8,513 nucleotides of DNA. It comes from Chitinophagaceae bacterium. GTDB taxonomy: Bacteria; Bacteroidota; Bacteroidia; Chitinophagales; Chitinophagaceae. Each line of letters begins with the position of its first letter. The stretch's first letter is position 1. The stretch is from contig JAICHT010000147.1 in assembly GCA_025924755.1 (NCBI GenBank), positions 1 through 8,513 of the forward strand, read 5' to 3'. Made by a program: the position numbers and the translations under genes. Positions 7,173 through 8,513 of the stretch are shown in pieces. The notes under the pieces were generated by a model. It saw nothing but the letters and a program-made list of their open reading frames with translations, was not told the origin of the DNA and did not search any database.

Positions 7173-8513
7173 ATGACGATGCGGATTACATTAAAAACAA
7201 AAATATGGGTAACGGTAGTAACCATCGTAATGATGTTTGCCTTCTTTATTTTGTTTTATTTTCCGGCACAGCAAGAGCAGCATTTACTAAAAAATTACAA
7301 TAACGAGGTTCAAAACCTGGCTAACACAGTGGCACTTGGTGTAAAAATCGCTTTAACAGAGCAAAATTTTGAAGGGGTGCAAACGGCTATGGAATTTGTG
7401 AAAGGAGATAAACACCTGCGCTTTGTGAGCCTGCTGCAAGACGACACCCTCTGGAATGAGAATCATTCAAATTACCAATTGAAAGAAACCGTTTTTAAAA
7501 CCTATCCTGACAGCTTTAAGCTAAATACCTCTATTGCCACCAGCGACTCAATAATCGTAAAAAAAGCCGGTTTCAAAACGCCGATGATGAACGGGGCTAT
7601 CCTGTTGGGTTTTACTACCAGCGAAATCACGCAAACCAAAAAACAGATTCGGCTCACGTCCCTGCTGGTAAGTGCGGTTGTATTTATCATCGGTATCATT
7701 ATTGGTTTTTGGCTGGCAAGGAATATTTCAGTACCGGTACTGGCCCTGCGGGATGCGGCGAATAAAGTAGGGGAAGGTGACCTGACCCAGCGAGTGGTAA
7801 ATACCTCAAGGGATGAAATTGGCGAACTGGGAATTGCTTTCAATAAAATGGTAGACGACCTGTCAAAAGCGCAAAGGCTGGTGCAGGAACGTACAAAAGA
7901 ACTGGTAGTGGAAAAGAAAAAATCAGATGAACTCCTGCTCAACATTTTACCATCCGAAACTGCCGACGAGCTTAAAGCCACGGGCATGGCCAAAGCTAAA
8001 AATTACAATTCGGTAACAGTGCTTTTTGCTGATTTTAAAGGGTTTACAAAAGTAAGTGAAAAACTGAGTCCCGAAAAGCTGGTAGCGGAGCTCAACTATT
8101 TTTTTAGTGCCTTCGATACTATCATCCAGAAATATAATATTGAAAAAATAAAAACAATAGGCGATGCATATATGTGCGCAGGTGGTTTGCCCGTTATTAA
8201 TGAAACCCATTATACCGATGTGGTAAAAGCGGCTATAGAAATGCGGGATTTTATAGAAGATTATAAAATCAAAAATGCATCCGGTACTATCCTATACGAA
8301 ATGAGAATGGGCATTAATACAGGGCCGGTAGTGGCAGGCATTGTAGGCTTACGGAAATTTGCTTACGATATATGGGGCGATACGGTTAATATAGCGTCGA
8401 GGATGGAAACCTGTAGCGAAGCCGGCAAGATCAATATATCTGGTTCTACGTATCAATTAATAAAAGATAATTTTGATTGTACGTACCGAGGAAAGATTAA
8501 TGCCAAAAACAAA
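7173..8513 (+). CDS. Transmembrane HAMP-class III adenylate cyclase (3' end cut by window edge)
   Basis: The frame is open for 447 codons to the window edge. It has an N-terminal transmembrane helix (~11-31), a periplasmic region (~32-160) with a Cache-like look (NTVALGVKIALTEQNFEGVQ... GAILLGFTTSEI), a second transmembrane helix (~161-182) and a HAMP domain (~183-236, with P188, GDLTQRV and DEIGELGIAFNKM). A helical linker with LLLNILPSE leads to the cyclase domain (~276 on). Metal ligands are D287 (FADFKGFT) and D331 (GDAYM). Purine-selecting K325 (EKIKTIGD) and D399 (YDIWGD) form the Lys-Asp pair of adenylate cyclases. N406 and R410 (NIASRM) are the transition-state residues. All are present, so the enzyme should be active as a homodimer converting ATP to cAMP in the cytoplasm. 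By comparison with the family only ~15-25 residues are missing. The start at 7173 is chosen; ATG 7179 is an alternative. It lies 35 bp after the PstS-like gene, probably in one operon. Confidence 0.92.
   Translation, partial: MTMRITLKTKIWVTVVTIVMMFAFFILFYFPAQQEQHLLKNYNNEVQNLANTVALGVKIALTEQNFEGVQTAMEFVKGDKHLRFVSLLQDDTLWNENHSNYQLKETVFKTYPDSFKLNTSIATSDSIIVKKAGFKTPMMNGAILLGFTTSEITQTKKQIRLTSLLVSAVVFIIGIIIGFWLARNISVPVLALRDAANKVGEGDLTQRVVNTSRDEIGELGIAFNKMVDDLSKAQRLVQERTKELVVEKKKSDELLLNILPSETADELKATGMAKAKNYNSVTVLFADFKGFTKVSEKLSPEKLVAELNYFFSAFDTIIQKYNIEKIKTIGDAYMCAGGLPVINETHYTDVVKAAIEMRDFIEDYKIKNASGTILYEMRMGINTGPVVAGIVGLRKFAYDIWGDTVNIASRMETCSEAGKINISGSTYQLIKDNFDCTYRGKINAKNK

Noticed and set aside
7502..7993. 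A 163-codon minus-strand frame across the TM2/HAMP part of the cyclase.
   Set aside because: It is antisense to a clear HAMP-cyclase coding region and has low-complexity serine-rich translation.

Overview
The window looks like chromosomal DNA of a Bacteroidota species, probably near the Chitinophagaceae. Five signs support this. The G+C content is moderate to low. The predicted signal peptides of the complete exported proteins all leave a glutamine at +1 of the mature protein. Shine-Dalgarno sequences are absent. One intergenic gap carries a good match to the Bacteroidota promoter (TTTC-N19-TAGATTTG). The glycosidase families present are typical of that phylum. The family-level placement is an inference. 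All genes are on the + strand.

Region 1 (1-5514) is a glycan-degradation cluster. It holds the 3' end of one GH144/glucoamylase-like enzyme, a complete paralogue 10 bp later, a secreted SGNH/GDSL esterase, and a GH3 beta-glucosidase of the BglX type. Characterised GH144 enzymes cut beta-1,2-glucan, and some GH3 enzymes of Bacteroidota finish sophoro-oligosaccharides to glucose. The simplest reading is therefore an exported pathway for beta-1,2-glucan: the two GH144 enzymes cut the chain, the esterase may remove ester substituents, and BglX releases glucose. Any SusC/SusD pair would lie upstream and is not visible. A strong hairpin terminator (5539-5583) closes the cluster.

Region 2 (5640-8513) is a separate transcription unit starting at the predicted promoter. 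It encodes an outer-membrane beta-barrel, a very short PstS-like periplasmic protein (145 aa), and a transmembrane HAMP/class III adenylate cyclase that runs off the right edge. The gaps are 19 and 35 bp. Together they suggest a three-layer envelope signalling module: a pore in the outer membrane, a soluble periplasmic binding protein, and an inner-membrane sensor that makes cAMP. This is the part of the window most likely to be an undescribed system. The individual families are recognisable, but the joint function is an inference.

No tRNA, rRNA, CRISPR array, insertion sequence or attachment site was seen. The longest gene-free stretch is 158 bases (5515-5672) and it is explained by the terminator and promoter.
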